Shown here: positions 5,547 to 6,067 of the stretch, piece after piece
How the letters are laid out: each line of letters starts with the position of its first letter
Position numbering within the stretch: the stretch's first letter is position 1
Position numbers and translations under genes: made by a program
Source of the DNA: DATFMP01 sp041477795
GTDB taxonomy: Bacteria > SAR324 > JACQKK01
Reading direction: 5' to 3'
NCBI GenBank assembly: GCA_041477795.1
Contig: JBGOUY010000269.1
Coordinates: 1 to 6,067 of the forward strand
Length of the DNA: 6,067 nt
The notes under the pieces: model-generated
The model's input: the letters and a program-made list of their open reading frames with translations, nothing else
The model's database searches: none
What the model was told of the DNA's origin: nothing

Positions 5547-5840
5547 ATGAAGATTGAGTTCAGCTGGGAAGTGATCGACGCCCAGACCCTGCGCGCCAAG
5601 GTGCCGGGCGGCTGGCTGGTGCGCTTCCATGGCTCCAGCGGCGACGTCTCGCTGACGGTCGTGCCCGATGCCCGGCATGAGTGGGAGGTGGTGGTGCCGC
5701 CGGAGGTGGTCACCACCTCGCGCGAGCGCCTGGCCAAGCTGGAGCTGCAGAGCCGCGACCCGTACCTGGACGACGGCATCCGCGCGGAGATGGAAGACGA
5801 GATGGCCAACCTGCGGCGCTTCATCGGCATGCACCAGTGA
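5547..5840 (+). CDS. 97-residue protein of unknown function
   Basis: I do not recognise the family. The 97 residues have no signal peptide or membrane segment, so the protein is probably cytoplasmic. Residues 1-52 look like beta-strands (KIEFSWEVI, LRAKVPGGWLVRFHG, SLTVVPDARHEWEVVV). Residues 58-94 are charged and probably helical (RERLAKLELQSRDPYLDDG, then RAEMEDEMANLRRFIG). ATG 5547 follows GGAG (5538-5541) at five bases. The frame is open far upstream, but that part is Arg-rich and unlike the acidic, well-balanced product, so the ATG is preferred. The gene has its own promoter candidate. Its TGA overlaps the GTG of a possible downstream gene, suggesting the two are co-translated. Confidence 0.8.
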   Translation: MKIEFSWEVIDAQTLRAKVPGGWLVRFHGSSGDVSLTVVPDARHEWEVVVPPEVVTTSRERLAKLELQSRDPYLDDGIRAEMEDEMANLRRFIGMHQ

Positions 5841-6067
5841 CTGTGGCCCGCCGTCGCCCTTCGCGTCGCGGGTCGGCCCCGGTACTACCTGCCAGCCCCC
5901 GCCAGCGGTCCAGCGCCCGCCGTTCCGTGCGGAGCGCCGCCGCCCGCGGCGCGACACGCCCCCGGAAGAATCGCGTGAAGGGCGCCGGGCAGAACGCCGC
6001 GAAGGCCACCCGGCGCACGGCCGCGGAGGCCCCCGCGCAGCGTGCCCCGCGCCGCAGCGGCACGATC
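5837..6067 (+). CDS. possible partial CDS, Arg/Ala/Pro-rich basic N-terminus
   Basis: A GTG at 5837 overlaps the preceding TGA as GTGA. The frame stays open for 77 codons to the window edge, so the 3' end is missing. The product starts VTVARRRPSRRGS and continues with many Arg, Ala and Pro and scattered Lys (for example RKNRVKGAGQNAAKATRRT). It is strongly basic and probably disordered. Such tails occur on histone-H1-like proteins and at the front of various nucleic-acid-binding or envelope proteins; nothing visible decides between these. Support is the overlap geometry and third positions that are nearly all G or C. Against it, low-complexity open frames are common at this GC, and an open frame also exists on the other strand (6063 down to 5821). 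Confidence 0.4.
   Translation, partial: MTVARRRPSRRGSAPVLPASPRQRSSARRSVRSAAARGATRPRKNRVKGAGQNAAKATRRTAAEAPAQRAPRRSGTI

Noticed and set aside
5821..6063. Minus-strand 80-codon frame at the right edge
   Set aside because: It begins inside the edge region with a GTG lacking a ribosome binding site and runs into the 97-residue gene antisense. The coupled plus-strand frame is slightly better supported, though neither is firm.

Overview
The window is high-GC DNA with G or C at most third codon positions. Gene types (Lol-type ABC transporter, periplasmic LolA-like protein, outer-membrane beta-barrel, CspA-family protein) point to a Gram-negative bacterium, probably a beta- or gammaproteobacterium. 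No rRNA, tRNA or phylogenetic marker is present to narrow this further. I see no CRISPR array, insertion sequence, integrase or plasmid function.

Positions 1-229 are a leader carrying three separate inverted repeats and a possible leftward promoter. Positions 230-4424 hold a tight same-strand four-gene operon. It encodes a LolD/MacB-type ATPase, an FtsX/LolE-type permease (starts overlap by 8 bp), a secreted LolA-like 'outer membrane lipoprotein-sorting' protein, and a secreted beta-barrel protein ending in Trp-Phe-Phe. Together these give a motor, an inner-membrane exit gate, a periplasmic lipid/lipoprotein carrier and an outer-membrane end station, which suggests a Lol-like route across the whole envelope. 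The cargo cannot be told from sequence.

Positions 4425-4882 are non-coding, very GC-rich and full of hairpins. They include a 28-bp imperfect repeat copied 93 bp apart and a probable csp promoter whose -10 box runs into a perfect 11-bp tandem repeat. Positions 4883-5083 encode a 66-residue cold-shock-domain protein with a GTG start and an unusual RNP2 motif. Positions 5084-5546 are again non-coding, with several strong hairpins and a 19-bp tandem repeat of about three copies.

Positions 5547-5840 encode a 97-residue protein I do not recognise, with its own plausible promoter and ribosome binding site. Its stop codon overlaps a GTG that opens a frame running off the right edge. That frame would encode an Arg/Ala/Pro-rich basic N-terminus, so it may be a translationally coupled partial gene. 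The operon is the most functionally interesting part. The two repeat-rich spacers around csp are the most unexplained.
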